Positions 28,311 through 37,853 of a stretch of DNA of 64,000 bases are shown one piece after another. The stretch is from NCBI GenBank assembly GCA_017623655.1, contig JAGAON010000009.1:124001-188000 (forward strand), in the 5' to 3' direction. This DNA is from Prevotella sp. GTDB taxonomy: Bacteria; Bacteroidota; Bacteroidia; Bacteroidales; Bacteroidaceae. Positions within the stretch are counted from its first letter, which is position 1. Every line of letters begins with the position of its first letter. The position numbers and the translations under genes were made by a program. The notes beneath the pieces were generated by a model. It was given only the letters and a program-made list of their open reading frames with translations. It was not told the origin of the DNA and did no database searches.

Positions 28311-31300
28311 TTATTTAACAACAACTGTCATGTTTTTGGAAGACGTCCCGGAAACGAAATGAAGAACATACGTTCCGGCGACACCAGCAACTTTACGCAC
28401 ATCAGCATTCAGTGTTGCTTTGGTGGTATTGATGCGTGCTATTACCGTCCCATCAACAGCCACGACATCAGCAATAAGATTTGCATCAGCCGGTAACGCA
28501 CCAACAGCCGTTCCCGCAGTGATGGATAGTACTCCCTCCTTATTGTACAATTTGGAATCGTCCCAAACCATACCTGCCGGCAGTTCCGGCAAAACGAGGC
28601 TAATATTGGTGGATGTGCATCCCATCACGCTGCCGGCCGTCCAAAGTGTAAAGGTGTCACCGATAACCGGAGTATAGGCATCATCAAAACGCACCTGCAA
28701 TACAGCTCCTGTCTGAAACTGCAAGTATCCTGAACATATAAACCGTGAGTAGTTAGACGCAGACTTTATTTTGAAGTCAAAGATTCCGCCATTGCCAATT
28801 CTGCTTACGCCTCCACCATTCTGTATGGTTGTAGGGGCGTCGGATGTACCCGTGATGGAGAATGTACCACCAGCAGATGCCTGCACTCCAAAGAAGCGTG
28901 CACGCGTTCCATAAACCTTGCCGGTACCTGTCACCGTGACAAGTTTGCTGCCATTACACATATTAGTATTTGACTCTACGCTATTGAATCTCAACGAGCC
29001 AGCCTCCACCGCAATGGCATTTGAAATACGCCCTACCGTAGTGGTTGAGACACGCATTTCACATCCCTCACTACCACGAAGTATAATCGGACTGGTAATA
29101 TAAGCATAAGGAGTAAAGGCAGTTGTGCAGTTTTCACCAAAGATATATGTACCTGAACCTTGCAGTGTACCGGATGCGGATGCGGTTCCTTTAAGCATTT
29201 TCACGGAAACATTTTTCCCATTATTGTCAAAAACATACCCCGTAGCCACATTAAGTGTAGCATTAGGGATTCCGTAACTGTTGTTCCAAAAGAACATAGG
29301 ATCGTATGTGCCGCGTTTGGTTGATTTCACCACCAACTCTCCCTCGAAATCGCTCCAGTTGCCGTCAACATAATTACGTACGCCACCAGCCGTCACTGTG
29401 AACGTTCCCGCGCCTGTCAATGTACCAGTATAATTACAACGCGGATCCATAGTAAGTGCACCGGTCTGACCGGATGCTACCACAAAATTAGCGTTGTTGC
29501 TGGAGTAACTACCCTCACTGTTTGTGTCAACAAGAGAACCACCCGTAAACTCTACCGTAGCAGGAAGCATATTGACACCATTTTTCTCTACAGTGTTCAC
29601 TGTACCGGCCTGTATTATCAGCTTGTTTACAGAGATATTTCCAGGCAATGTGAGTGTTCCCGCACCAATCTTTGTGAGAGCGGATTGCATTCCCGTCTGT
29701 CCGGCTATATCACCACTCTGAGTCAATGTAGCGCCATTACCAACATTTATTCTACCCTCGCCAACAATGAGTCTCTGACCATTGGTTGTAGATGCAGAAA
29801 CACCAAGTGCACCTCTATCAAGTAATGTGATGGTCTTTCTGATGTCACCAAGCGAACCGAAATCGCTGCCGACAGTGTTGGCGAATGAACTTGCATACAA
29901 CGCACCGTCCCTTATCACGGTGTTACCTATATGATTTATGTTATTTATCGTCACCGTACCAATACCGGATTTTGTCAAATCGCCACCACCGATGATGCTG
30001 TCACCTGTAACGGTGTAAGCCTTGGTATTGTTGAAAGTGACAGAGGCGGGAGCGACTTTGCCATCCACCTTGACAGTGAACACGTTGGCGTTGTCGTCGA
30101 ATGTGACATTTGAACCTGTAACGAACTTGACGGCTTCGCCTGTCTCGTCAGACTTGAAGTTGGCCTCGTTGTCAAGATTCCAGTTACCGCTCTTGTCGCC
30201 TACCCATGTCATGTCCGCGCCTTCGTAGCTCTGCACGTTAAGGTACAGTTTGCCATCCTCGCATGAGAGTGACGCTTTCTGGTGTGTAAGACCTTCTATC
30301 ATTATGTTGGCAAGGTCGCCATCTATCTTGGCTACAGCGCCAAGACAGTATTTGCCGTCGGCAATAGCAGCGGCACCGGCGGCCGCATGAGCGTTGATAC
30401 GGAATACCGGAGTATCGTATTCCGGGCCTCCGCCGTTAGGCCATACCTTCTTCTCTATCTTGAGAACATTGGCGTTCAGTTGGTCAGCGGCGAATCCGTC
30501 GCTGTAAATGTCGAGCTCACAAACCGCGCCGAAGTTAAGGATGAGCGAGTCGGTGGTGAGTGAAGCGGCCTTCGCCTCCTTGCCGCCGGGACGTATCACG
30601 GCGCCATAGTCTGCCTGTATGCCTTTCATGAACTTGCCGCCGTCAGTGTCAAGTGTTGTCAGGCGGTTCAGCCACAGGCGCGAGTTCTGCAACGTTCCGT
30701 TGAAAGAGAGCGTGCCCGCCCATACATCCGTAGAACCACTATACAGCTGCGTCACGTCGGGCAGCACGAGTATGCCCTCGCCTTGCTTCACAAGACGCAT
30801 CTCACCCGCAAACGCCCCGCCCTTGAGGGTGTGGGTATAATAAGTGGTGTTGATGGGATATGATGCGGCTGTCGCCTCCGATGGAGCGGAGCCCTGTGTC
30901 CATGACGGAGCATTGTCTATATATATATAAGGTGTAGCGCCGTCTGCCACGGTAACCGTCATGTCGTTGGTCTCACAGGTAATGATGTCACCCTCCTTGG
31001 CGGAGATTGTTTGGCCGTTGGCTATCTCCGTGCGTCCGGTCATGCCGAGTGACGGCGGTGCCTGCGTGATGCCTTCCAGTTCGCCGAGGAAGTATGACAC
31101 GTGAGGCGGCTGGTTGTAACCGCACATCTGCCATACCATACCGTTACGGTACTGGTGGTCATACCAAAGCGAGTAGTTACGCCACGGTGTCTCGATGGTT
31201 GTGGTGTAGATGCGTATGTTGTTGGCGGCGGTACGCATGATAAACTCTTCACGCCAGTCGCCAAGTATGTCGCCCTTGAAACATGGCGTAGATTTTGAAT

Positions 31301-32903
31301 GATTGTTAGTAATTGATCCTGCAAACTCCTTTATCGCAGAATCACTACCATACTTATATATATAGCCAGGCGTATTAATACCGCCATTGAATGTTTCCTC
31401 GCAGAGGTCACCGTCCCAATAGGTGTTGAAATTCATGCCCACACCGGTCTTTGTGCCGGCAGCCTCTCCTGTAACACAGCTGATGGCATCATCATGTGCA
31501 GAGAAGCCCATCGCGCCGGGATAGACATTATTGAAATTACCGGCTATGGCACGTCCGTCATCATTGCTGCCCGTTGCACGGTGGTATATCTTTGACGTGG
31601 TGAGGTCACGATAGTTGTTGCTCGGCCTGTCCTCATTACAGAAGAAGCCTTCCTGTCCACGCACGTAAGGGTTGAAATCGCCGTGATGCTGTGCGTCACC
31701 ATGTCCCAGTCCTGTGGTGGAAAGGCCCTTGCCGTTATCATCGATGACCATGGAGCCCCATACTATCTCATCGCGTCCGTCCCAATCGACATCTACGATG
31801 GAGTAGTTGTGGTAACCCTGTCCATACCATGGTGAGCCTTTTTGATTGTTCGTCCATCTCCAGCGTGTTGTCAGTTCGTGCGTCTCCGGGTTCACGTCAA
31901 GCGCAACGAACTTATGGCGTGTATAGATACCGCGTCCGAGGAAGATGCTCGGCTTGCGTCCGTCAAGGTAAGGCGCGCCGAAGAAGAATTTGCTTGAGCG
32001 ATGGCCGTAACCGTCGCCCCATGCCTTATTCAAGTCAGTCTCACCGGCTTCCAAACGCTTCAACGGGTATTCCATGCACTGATACGGCTCACCGGTGGAA
32101 CCGTTGCAGTAGAGCAGGAACTCATTTCCATAATGAGTGAACCATTCCGTACCGCCTGTTTTCGGTATGCGGTAGTTTGTCCAAGCTGTACCGTTCTTGC
32201 CGTCAGCACCTATGGTATATGTGTCGCCGTTGGCATAGTGTATGGTAGCACCCTCTGAAAGACGCATCACCACCTCGGCCTTGCCGTCAAGGTCCCAGTC
32301 ATAGCCTACGATGTTCTGCTCGTTGTTCTGGAAGTCACCCATGTTCGGGCCGCAGTTGACCCACCACAACACCGTGCCGTCGAGCTTAAGCACCTCGAAG
32401 AGAGAGTATTCTCCGTTATTGCCGGCCTTTGGGAAAGAAGCGTCTTGTTCTTCCTTGTTGGTGTATTTTAGGAGGATTTCCACAACGCCATCGCCGTCAA
32501 CGTCCGCACAACAGGCATCGTTCGGGATGTAGGTGGATGTGAGTGCCGCAGGATGTTTCGGCACAATCTCCATGTAGTCGTTTGCCCATGTAGATGTGGC
32601 GGCAGTCTTTGCCTGTTCCACGCCACGCACAACGGCGGCCACCTGATACGTGCTTGACGTAGTACCGGCAGCATCGGTGTAGTTGGATGTCTTGAGTTTT
32701 TCGGCAATCTTCGTACCGTTGCGGTAGAGATTGTAGGTTACCCCGTAATATTCCTCGCTCTGTATTCGCCAGCTCACAAACACGCCTTTCGTGGTTTTCA
32801 CGGCGACAAGCCCTCGGTCGAGTTTGTCAACGGCGCGTTGTGCGGACGATGTTACAGCGAAGAACATCATCAGAATTAGTAAAGATAGATAGTTTTTTTT
32901 CAT
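28311..32903 (-). CDS. PL11 rhamnogalacturonan lyase with long beta-repeat tail
   Basis: A 1530-residue secreted enzyme. After a signal peptide (1-21) the N-terminal 600 residues match polysaccharide lyase family 11: it opens VDKLDRGLVAVKTTKGVFVS, and has IVDVDWDGRDEIVWGS and ILGDWREEFIMR, all in the beta-propeller with calcium sites. PL11 enzymes cut the rhamnose-galacturonate backbone of rhamnogalacturonan I by elimination. The remaining 900 residues are unusual: they contain autotransporter-associated beta-strand repeats (LTKSGIGTVTINN near 985, LTKIGAGTLTLPG near 1085) and end in a type A-like type IX secretion module (GTYVLHF...KNMTVVVK). The protein is therefore probably carried to the surface. 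Known PL11 enzymes are much shorter, near 600-650 residues. Confidence 0.88.
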   Translation of the reverse strand: MKKNYLSLLILMMFFAVTSSAQRAVDKLDRGLVAVKTTKGVFVSWRIQSEEYYGVTYNLYRNGTKIAEKLKTSNYTDAAGTTSSTYQVAAVVRGVEQAKTAATSTWANDYMEIVPKHPAALTSTYIPNDACCADVDGDGVVEILLKYTNKEEQDASFPKAGNNGEYSLFEVLKLDGTVLWWVNCGPNMGDFQNNEQNIVGYDWDLDGKAEVVMRLSEGATIHYANGDTYTIGADGKNGTAWTNYRIPKTGGTEWFTHYGNEFLLYCNGSTGEPYQCMEYPLKRLEAGETDLNKAWGDGYGHRSSKFFFGAPYLDGRKPSIFLGRGIYTRHKFVALDVNPETHELTTRWRWTNNQKGSPWYGQGYHNYSIVDVDWDGRDEIVWGSMVIDDNGKGLSTTGLGHGDAQHHGDFNPYVRGQEGFFCNEDRPSNNYRDLTTSKIYHRATGSNDDGRAIAGNFNNVYPGAMGFSAHDDAISCVTGEAAGTKTGVGMNFNTYWDGDLCEETFNGGINTPGYIYKYGSDSAIKEFAGSITNNHSKSTPCFKGDILGDWREEFIMRTAANNIRIYTTTIETPWRNYSLWYDHQYRNGMVWQMCGYNQPPHVSYFLGELEGITQAPPSLGMTGRTEIANGQTISAKEGDIITCETNDMTVTVADGATPYIYIDNAPSWTQGSAPSEATAASYPINTTYYTHTLKGGAFAGEMRLVKQGEGILVLPDVTQLYSGSTDVWAGTLSFNGTLQNSRLWLNRLTTLDTDGGKFMKGIQADYGAVIRPGGKEAKAASLTTDSLILNFGAVCELDIYSDGFAADQLNANVLKIEKKVWPNGGGPEYDTPVFRINAHAAAGAAAIADGKYCLGAVAKIDGDLANIMIEGLTHQKASLSCEDGKLYLNVQSYEGADMTWVGDKSGNWNLDNEANFKSDETGEAVKFVTGSNVTFDDNANVFTVKVDGKVAPASVTFNNTKAYTVTGDSIIGGGDLTKSGIGTVTINNINHIGNTVIRDGALYASSFANTVGSDFGSLGDIRKTITLLDRGALGVSASTTNGQRLIVGEGRINVGNGATLTQSGDIAGQTGMQSALTKIGAGTLTLPGNISVNKLIIQAGTVNTVEKNGVNMLPATVEFTGGSLVDTNSEGSYSSNNANFVVASGQTGALTMDPRCNYTGTLTGAGTFTVTAGGVRNYVDGNWSDFEGELVVKSTKRGTYDPMFFWNNSYGIPNATLNVATGYVFDNNGKNVSVKMLKGTASASGTLQGSGTYIFGENCTTAFTPYAYITSPIILRGSEGCEMRVSTTTVGRISNAIAVEAGSLRFNSVESNTNMCNGSKLVTVTGTGKVYGTRARFFGVQASAGGTFSITGTSDAPTTIQNGGGVSRIGNGGIFDFKIKSASNYSRFICSGYLQFQTGAVLQVRFDDAYTPVIGDTFTLWTAGSVMGCTSTNISLVLPELPAGMVWDDSKLYNKEGVLSITAGTAVGALPADANLIADVVAVDGTVIARINTTKATLNADVRKVAGVAGTYVLHFVSGTSSKNMTVVVK

Positions 32904-33341
32904 TTTTATGAATGTATAGTTAGTTATGAATTATTAGTTGTTGGTTATCAGTTTATCCGTAGGGACGTACCTTGGTGCGTCCGTTGCTTCTTATTAATGG
33001 TGTTATTTATGATTGGGTGTTATCACCCCTCGGTGACCGATGGTCACCTCGCCTACGGCGTTGGGGTTCTTAGACATTTTGCGGGTTACTTCCATATTCC
33101 CAGGGTTATACCCTGGGCTTACATCTTACGTCCTTTCAGGACTTCTGCCGCCTGTAGCATTATCATTGTGACATAGCCGCAACAACATTCACACCATCAA
33201 GTCGTGCAAGCGATGCAATCAGCACCTATTCATATCGTAATCAGCACCTGATTACCCTGTAATCGGCACTCTTTTACCGTGTAATCTGCACCTGTTTGCG
33301 ACAGCGATTGCAAACAGGTGAGACCCAAGCGGTTGCAGACA
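32904..33341. repeat. Intergenic repeat cluster (REP word, composite element, 22-bp units copy B)
   Basis: The 438-bp gap between CE12 and PL11 has no gene. It holds a single GTAGGGACG-ACCTTGGTGCGTCCG word at 32959-32983, then a diverged copy of the composite repeat of about 130 bp at 33023-33155 (CACCCCTCGG, CCCAGGGTTATACCCTGGG, GTCCTTTCAGGACTT), and then the modular 22-bp repeat at 33215-33320. No TAnnTTTG promoter box facing PL11 was found, so PL11 may be read from the CE12 promoter. Confidence 0.7.
33215..33320. repeat. 22-bp modular repeat, copy B
   Basis: Successive units GCAATCAGCACCTATTC, GTAATCAGCACCTGATTAC, GTAATCGGCACTCTTTTAC, GTAATCTGCACCTGTTTGC and an inverted GCAAACAGGTG end. 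The spacing is close to 22 bp. It starts 22 nt past the stop of the CE12 gene, in that gene's direction. Confidence 0.8.
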
Positions 33342-34589
33342 TCAATTTCCGTCCGGTTTCCTGCCGTCATAGAGAGGGGACTGCGGCCAGTAGAAGGTCT
33401 GCCAGTCATCTGGATGCGACGGGGAGAAATCCTGCCAGTCGGCGCGCAGGAACGATACCAACGGTGAGGATATGCGCTTCAAACCCATCACCACGAGCTT
33501 GGAAACCTCGTATGCTCCGAACGGATTGAAATGGGTATTGTCGGCAAACACCTTGTTCTGCCACGGGAAAGAGCCAAGCGGATAGTGGACGAGCAGGTGT
33601 TTGGAACCTTCCGGCCCCATTGTCTCGAAAAGTGTTTTCGTCTCCGCATTCAGGTCGATAAGAGGCACTTGCTCACGCTGTGCCACTGCGCGCATGGCGT
33701 CGGGGAACTCCCCGTGTGTGTTGCGCAGCGTGCCGTCCTTCTCAAAAAAACGGCGCTGCGTGGGAGTGCAGAATATGATGTTCCCGCCTTTCTCCCGCAC
33801 ACGATCCACAAACTTCTTCAAAGCCACGGTGTAATGATACCACGCTCCCGTGCCGGGGCCTTTCTCTTTCTCGTCATTATGCCCGAACTCACAGAACACA
33901 TAGTCGCCTTTCTTCATCATGGCGAGCACCTTGTCGAGACGATTCTGTGCCATGAAAGAGGAGGCTGTCAGGCCGCTCTCGCCGTAATTGGCCACGCAGA
34001 CGTTGGTGTCGAACCATCTCGGGAACATCTGTCCCCATGAAGCCCACGGCTCCCTTCCCTGATCCACCACCGTGGAGTTGCCGCAGAGGAACAGCGTCAC
34101 GGCCGCGGTGTCAGGTTCGATGACCACGCTCTGCACCGCCGGAGCGGCACCGTTAAACTCGAGTGTCAGCTTATCATCCCACGTCATGCTGCCCACTTCT
34201 CCCGGCTTGATGCGCACCTTCTTGGAGCCGTCAATATCGGGGGTGCGCTTGTGCACGACGAAGGAGAACATCTCCGTCTGCCCCTTGCGCGTAACGCACT
34301 TCTCCACCATCATACGGCGTGACTCCGCACGCACCGACGTTTCGGCCGCATGACGCTTGCTGCCGAGGGTGACTGTGACGCGATAATTGCCGTCAGGCAC
34401 TTTCACGGAGAAGTAAAAAGGCTTTGCCTGCGCTTTCCTGCCGTTGAGAACCGGCGCGTCAACAACATCGAATCCATAGCCGGCGGCATCGTCATAAGCG
34501 GCCATCGGCTTTGTAAAGTCAAATTTTTCCGCCTTTGCCGTCATTGCCAGCAAAAGCAAGGAAAAGGATAACAAGAATCTGAATGTCAT
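33342..34589 (-). CDS. Rhamnogalacturonan acetylesterase (CE12, SGNH hydrolase)
   Basis: A 415-residue exported esterase that removes acetyl groups from rhamnogalacturonan. The signal peptide (1-20) ends TAKAEKF. An N-terminal beta domain (about 22-160) precedes the SGNH hydrolase domain (about 163-380). The four SGNH blocks are complete: the nucleophile Ser172 in CGNSTVVD, Gly203 in NYGESG, Asn238 in FGHND, and the pair Asp350/His353 in ADNTHFNPFG. This matches the CE12 pattern of fungal and bacterial rhamnogalacturonan acetylesterases. It is the first gene of the minus-strand pectin cluster, with PL11 next, so deacetylation would prepare the backbone for the lyase. Confidence 0.9.
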   Translation of the reverse strand: MTFRFLLSFSLLLLAMTAKAEKFDFTKPMAAYDDAAGYGFDVVDAPVLNGRKAQAKPFYFSVKVPDGNYRVTVTLGSKRHAAETSVRAESRRMMVEKCVTRKGQTEMFSFVVHKRTPDIDGSKKVRIKPGEVGSMTWDDKLTLEFNGAAPAVQSVVIEPDTAAVTLFLCGNSTVVDQGREPWASWGQMFPRWFDTNVCVANYGESGLTASSFMAQNRLDKVLAMMKKGDYVFCEFGHNDEKEKGPGTGAWYHYTVALKKFVDRVREKGGNIIFCTPTQRRFFEKDGTLRNTHGEFPDAMRAVAQREQVPLIDLNAETKTLFETMGPEGSKHLLVHYPLGSFPWQNKVFADNTHFNPFGAYEVSKLVVMGLKRISSPLVSFLRADWQDFSPSHPDDWQTFYWPQSPLYDGRKPDGN

Positions 34590-34713
34590 TATCGTATAGT
34601 CAGTAATATAATTAGTCAGTCAGTATATTGCCCGATACCTCACACCGGTCACGCCATCATGCGCGTATGCGTAAATATCGCCTAAACAGCTTCCTACGGC
34701 CGTATTTTCGTTG

Positions 34714-34721
34714 CAAAGATA
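34714..34721 (-). promoter_or_regulatory. -7 promoter box for the CE12 gene
   Basis: The minus strand reads TATCTTTG, a perfect TAnnTTTG, 125 bp before the CE12 start at 34589. No good -33 element at the expected distance was seen. It is back to back with the sppA promoter, so this 260-bp gap is a divergent control region. Confidence 0.5.
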
Positions 34722-34795
34722 GTATTTTATTTTTATATAATGTGTAGATAACGCAATATTTTTTGCTCTACGCATTAAATTTATATGCAGAAAAG

Positions 34796-34825
34796 TTGTT
34801 ATTCAAATTATTTTTCGTATATTTG
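34796..34825 (+). promoter_or_regulatory. Promoter of sppA
   Basis: TTG at 34796-34798 and TATATTTG at 34818-34825, with a 19-bp spacer, 25 bp before the ATG at 34851. This fits the Bacteroidetes -33/-7 pattern. Confidence 0.65.
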
Positions 34826-34850
34826 CAACGATTTTTTATTCTAAAATCTC

Positions 34851-36641
34851 ATGCGACAGTTCTTGAAATTCACCTTCGCCTCTTTTTTAGGCTGCATTAT
34901 ATGCTCCGTCACCATAGCGCTGCTTGCTTTCGCCACCATTGCGTGCATCATAGCGACAAGCGGCGATGACACCGTTGTCCTTAATGACAAGAGTGTGCTG
35001 ACAGTCAATTTGTCGGGCACCATCACCGAGCACACCACTGAGAATCCGTTTAATGACGTTATGGGGTACGGCGCAGGACAACAGGGTCTGGACGACATAG
35101 TGGGGGCGATAGACAAGGCCTCTGACGCAAAGGAGATAAGCGCAATATATGTGGAGGCGGGTCTCGTGAGCGCAGACTACGCGTCGCTGCAAGAGATAAG
35201 GCAGGCGCTGCAACGCGCCAAGGCGAAAAAGAAACTCATAATAAGCTATGCGAAAGAATATACGCAGGGAGCGTATTACGTCTGTTCCGTGGCCGACAAG
35301 GTGTGGATTAACCCCGAGGGGATGCTCGACCTGCACGGACTGTCGGCGCAACCGATGTTTCTGAAAGACCTGATGGCCAAGTTCGGGATAAAGATGAAGG
35401 TGGTCAAGGTGGGCAAATTCAAAAGCGCCACGGAGCAATATACCGAAGAGCGGATGAGCGACGAGAACCGTTTGCAGGTGTCACGATACATAAACGGGAT
35501 ATGGGACACCGTGACCGGCGAGATAAGCGCGGCGAGAGGCATAGGCAAGGCGGAGCTGAACAGGTGTGCGGACGAGATGGCGGCGCTGATGCCTACGTCT
35601 TATCTGCTGAAACACAAGCTGGTGGACAAGACGCTGTATGCGGAAGACGTAAAGACGGAATTGAAGAAGTTGCTGAACATAGACGGTGACAAAGAAATAG
35701 AGCAGGTGTCGTGCAGCACCATAAACAGGAACTATCCCGACGGCCGGAAGAGCGACAAGAAGATTGCCGTGTATTACTGCGAAGGCTCGATAGTTCGTGC
35801 TCCGGAGGCCGCCGCTGTGACGGGTGACGCGGGAATCACAAGCCCCAAGATGGTGAAGGACCTTGAAGACCTCGCAAAAGACGATGACGTGAAGGCCGTG
35901 GTGATACGCATCAACTCCGGCGGCGGCGACGCTTTCGCCTCGGAAGAGATATGGCACGCGGTGAAGACACTGGCCGGACGCAAGCCCGTGGTGGTGTCAA
36001 TGGGAGGAATGGCGGCATCGGGAGCATACTACCTGTCATGCGCCGCCACGCACATCATGGCGCAACCGACAACGCTGACAGGCTCGATCGGCATCTTCGG
36101 GGCGTTTCCCGACATGAGCGGACTGATAACACAGAAGCTCGGCGTGAGGTTCGACAACGTGAAGACGAACGCGCATTCCGACTTCAACATGATGCAGACG
36201 GCACGGCCTTTCAACGCAGAGGAGGAGGAGATGCTGCAACAATACGTGAACCGCGGCTACGAACTGTTCTGCAAACGTGTGGCCGACGGCCGGAAAATGC
36301 CGGCAGACAGCGTGAAGAACATAGCCGAGGGACGTGTATGGCTGGGCACAGACGCAGTAAAAATCGGTTTGGTTGACGGTTTGGGAGGCACAAAAGAGGC
36401 AATAGCCAAAGCCGCGCAACTGGCGAAAACCAAGGATTATGAGACTGTGACCTACCCCGCCTCACCAAGTTGGCTGGAACAACTGACGGAGACAGTAGGC
36501 GGCAACGGCAACAATCTTGACGAGCAACTACGTGCGACACTCGGCACGCTGTACGAGCCGTTTGTCATGATACGCAGCATGGAAAGACAGAGCCCTATAC
36601 AGGCACGATGCCAGATAATACTGGGCACAGGGAGGCAATAA
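34851..36641 (+). CDS. sppA: Signal peptide peptidase SppA, 67K type
   Basis: A 596-residue membrane-anchored serine protease that degrades cleaved signal peptides. An N-terminal membrane segment (about 7-36) is followed by two tandem ClpP-fold domains, as in the long SppA form. The catalytic lysine is Lys191 in GKFKSATE, matching the E. coli YKSAVE motif, and the nucleophile is Ser390 in MGGMAASGAYY. Both halves are present, so the enzyme looks active. The gene leads a plus-strand run with lpxK (33 nt later), purine nucleoside phosphorylase and thiL, and has its own promoter 25 bp upstream. Such genes are often neighbours in Bacteroidales. Confidence 0.95.
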   Translation: MRQFLKFTFASFLGCIICSVTIALLAFATIACIIATSGDDTVVLNDKSVLTVNLSGTITEHTTENPFNDVMGYGAGQQGLDDIVGAIDKASDAKEISAIYVEAGLVSADYASLQEIRQALQRAKAKKKLIISYAKEYTQGAYYVCSVADKVWINPEGMLDLHGLSAQPMFLKDLMAKFGIKMKVVKVGKFKSATEQYTEERMSDENRLQVSRYINGIWDTVTGEISAARGIGKAELNRCADEMAALMPTSYLLKHKLVDKTLYAEDVKTELKKLLNIDGDKEIEQVSCSTINRNYPDGRKSDKKIAVYYCEGSIVRAPEAAAVTGDAGITSPKMVKDLEDLAKDDDVKAVVIRINSGGGDAFASEEIWHAVKTLAGRKPVVVSMGGMAASGAYYLSCAATHIMAQPTTLTGSIGIFGAFPDMSGLITQKLGVRFDNVKTNAHSDFNMMQTARPFNAEEEEMLQQYVNRGYELFCKRVADGRKMPADSVKNIAEGRVWLGTDAVKIGLVDGLGGTKEAIAKAAQLAKTKDYETVTYPASPSWLEQLTETVGGNGNNLDEQLRATLGTLYEPFVMIRSMERQSPIQARCQIILGTGRQ

Positions 36642-36674
36642 CAAGCCAATGCGGCACTACCACAGAACGAAAAG

Positions 36675-37853
36675 ATGGAAGGCGACTTCATAAAGATAAA
36701 CAAATGGCTGCTGCCACTGTCATGGCTTTACGGCATAGGCGTGTGGCTGAGGAACCTGCTCTTTGACACCGGTGTCATAAAGAGCAGGACATTCGACGTC
36801 CCTGTCATCTCTGTCGGTAACATAACGGTTGGCGGTTCAGGCAAGACACCGCACGTGGAATATCTCATAAGCCTGCTGCACGACAAGGTGAAGGTGGCGG
36901 TATTGAGCCGGGGATACAAGAGAAAAAGCCGGGGGTACAGGCTGGCGGGAGCGGAGACGACCATGCCGGAGATAGGCGACGAGCCTTACCAGATGCACCG
37001 TAAGTTCCCCGACATACACGTGGCAGTGGAGGCTGACAGGTGTAAAGGCATAGAAACCCTGCTGCAATCGCCGGAGACGCAAGACACACAACTGGTGTTG
37101 CTGGACGACGCTTACCAGCACCGCTATGTGAAACCGGGGATGAACATACTGCTGGTGGACTATCACCGTCTCATAATATATGACAAACTGCTGCCCGCAG
37201 GACGGCTGCGAGAACCGAAAGAAGGGAAGAACCGCGCCGACATCGTAATCATAACGAAATGTCCGAGAGACTTGAAACCTATGAGTTTCCGCGTGTTGCA
37301 GAGAGCCATTGCGCTGTTCCCGTTCCAGCAGCTGTACTTCACCACGATAGACCAATGCCCGCTTGAACCGTTGTTTGAGGAAGGTGAAGCCGCACCAAAG
37401 GAGGAAAACCTGCCGAATGTGTTGCTTGTGACAGGAATAGCGTCGCCGGAACAGATGGTGAAAGACCTGAAAGGACACTGCCGCAGCATAACGCCGATGC
37501 AGTTCGGAGACCATCATCAGTTCACGGCATCGGACGTGGAGGCCATCAACATGGCATACAAGATGATGGAAAAACCTGCCGTAATAATCACCACGGAAAA
37601 GGATGCGACACGTCTGGAGACGGTAAGCGGACTGTCAGAGGAAGTGAGGAAGAAGACCTACGTACAGCCAATACGTATCAGTTTTATGCTGAACGAAGGG
37701 GATAAGTTCAACAACAACATCATCGACTATGTACGAAAACATCAAAAAAACGGCCGCATGGCTGAAAGAACGGATGACAACAGCGCCGCAAGTGGCAATA
37801 GTGCTGGGGACAGGACTCGGACGATTGGCTTCCGAAATAACCGATACGTATGA
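36675..37853 (+). CDS. lpxK: Tetraacyldisaccharide 4'-kinase (lipid A synthesis)
   Basis: LpxK phosphorylates the 4' position of the lipid A precursor at the inner membrane. The 392-residue product has an N-terminal hydrophobic helix (about 11-32) and a typical LpxK P-loop, GNITVGGSGKTPH at 48-60. Later family blocks include VLLDDAYQHRYV, DRLIIYDKLLPAGRLREP-like text near 157-178, and IITTEKDATRLE near 300. The conserved part ends near residue 355 (NNIIDYVRKHQ). About 30 further residues are translated from DNA that also encodes the start of the purine nucleoside phosphorylase: the two genes overlap by 125 nt in different frames. The extra tail is polar and resembles no LpxK sequence I know, so it probably arose by loss of the original stop. 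Confidence 0.93.
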   Translation: MEGDFIKINKWLLPLSWLYGIGVWLRNLLFDTGVIKSRTFDVPVISVGNITVGGSGKTPHVEYLISLLHDKVKVAVLSRGYKRKSRGYRLAGAETTMPEIGDEPYQMHRKFPDIHVAVEADRCKGIETLLQSPETQDTQLVLLDDAYQHRYVKPGMNILLVDYHRLIIYDKLLPAGRLREPKEGKNRADIVIITKCPRDLKPMSFRVLQRAIALFPFQQLYFTTIDQCPLEPLFEEGEAAPKEENLPNVLLVTGIASPEQMVKDLKGHCRSITPMQFGDHHQFTASDVEAINMAYKMMEKPAVIITTEKDATRLETVSGLSEEVRKKTYVQPIRISFMLNEGDKFNNNIIDYVRKHQKNGRMAERTDDNSAASGNSAGDRTRTIGFRNNRYV

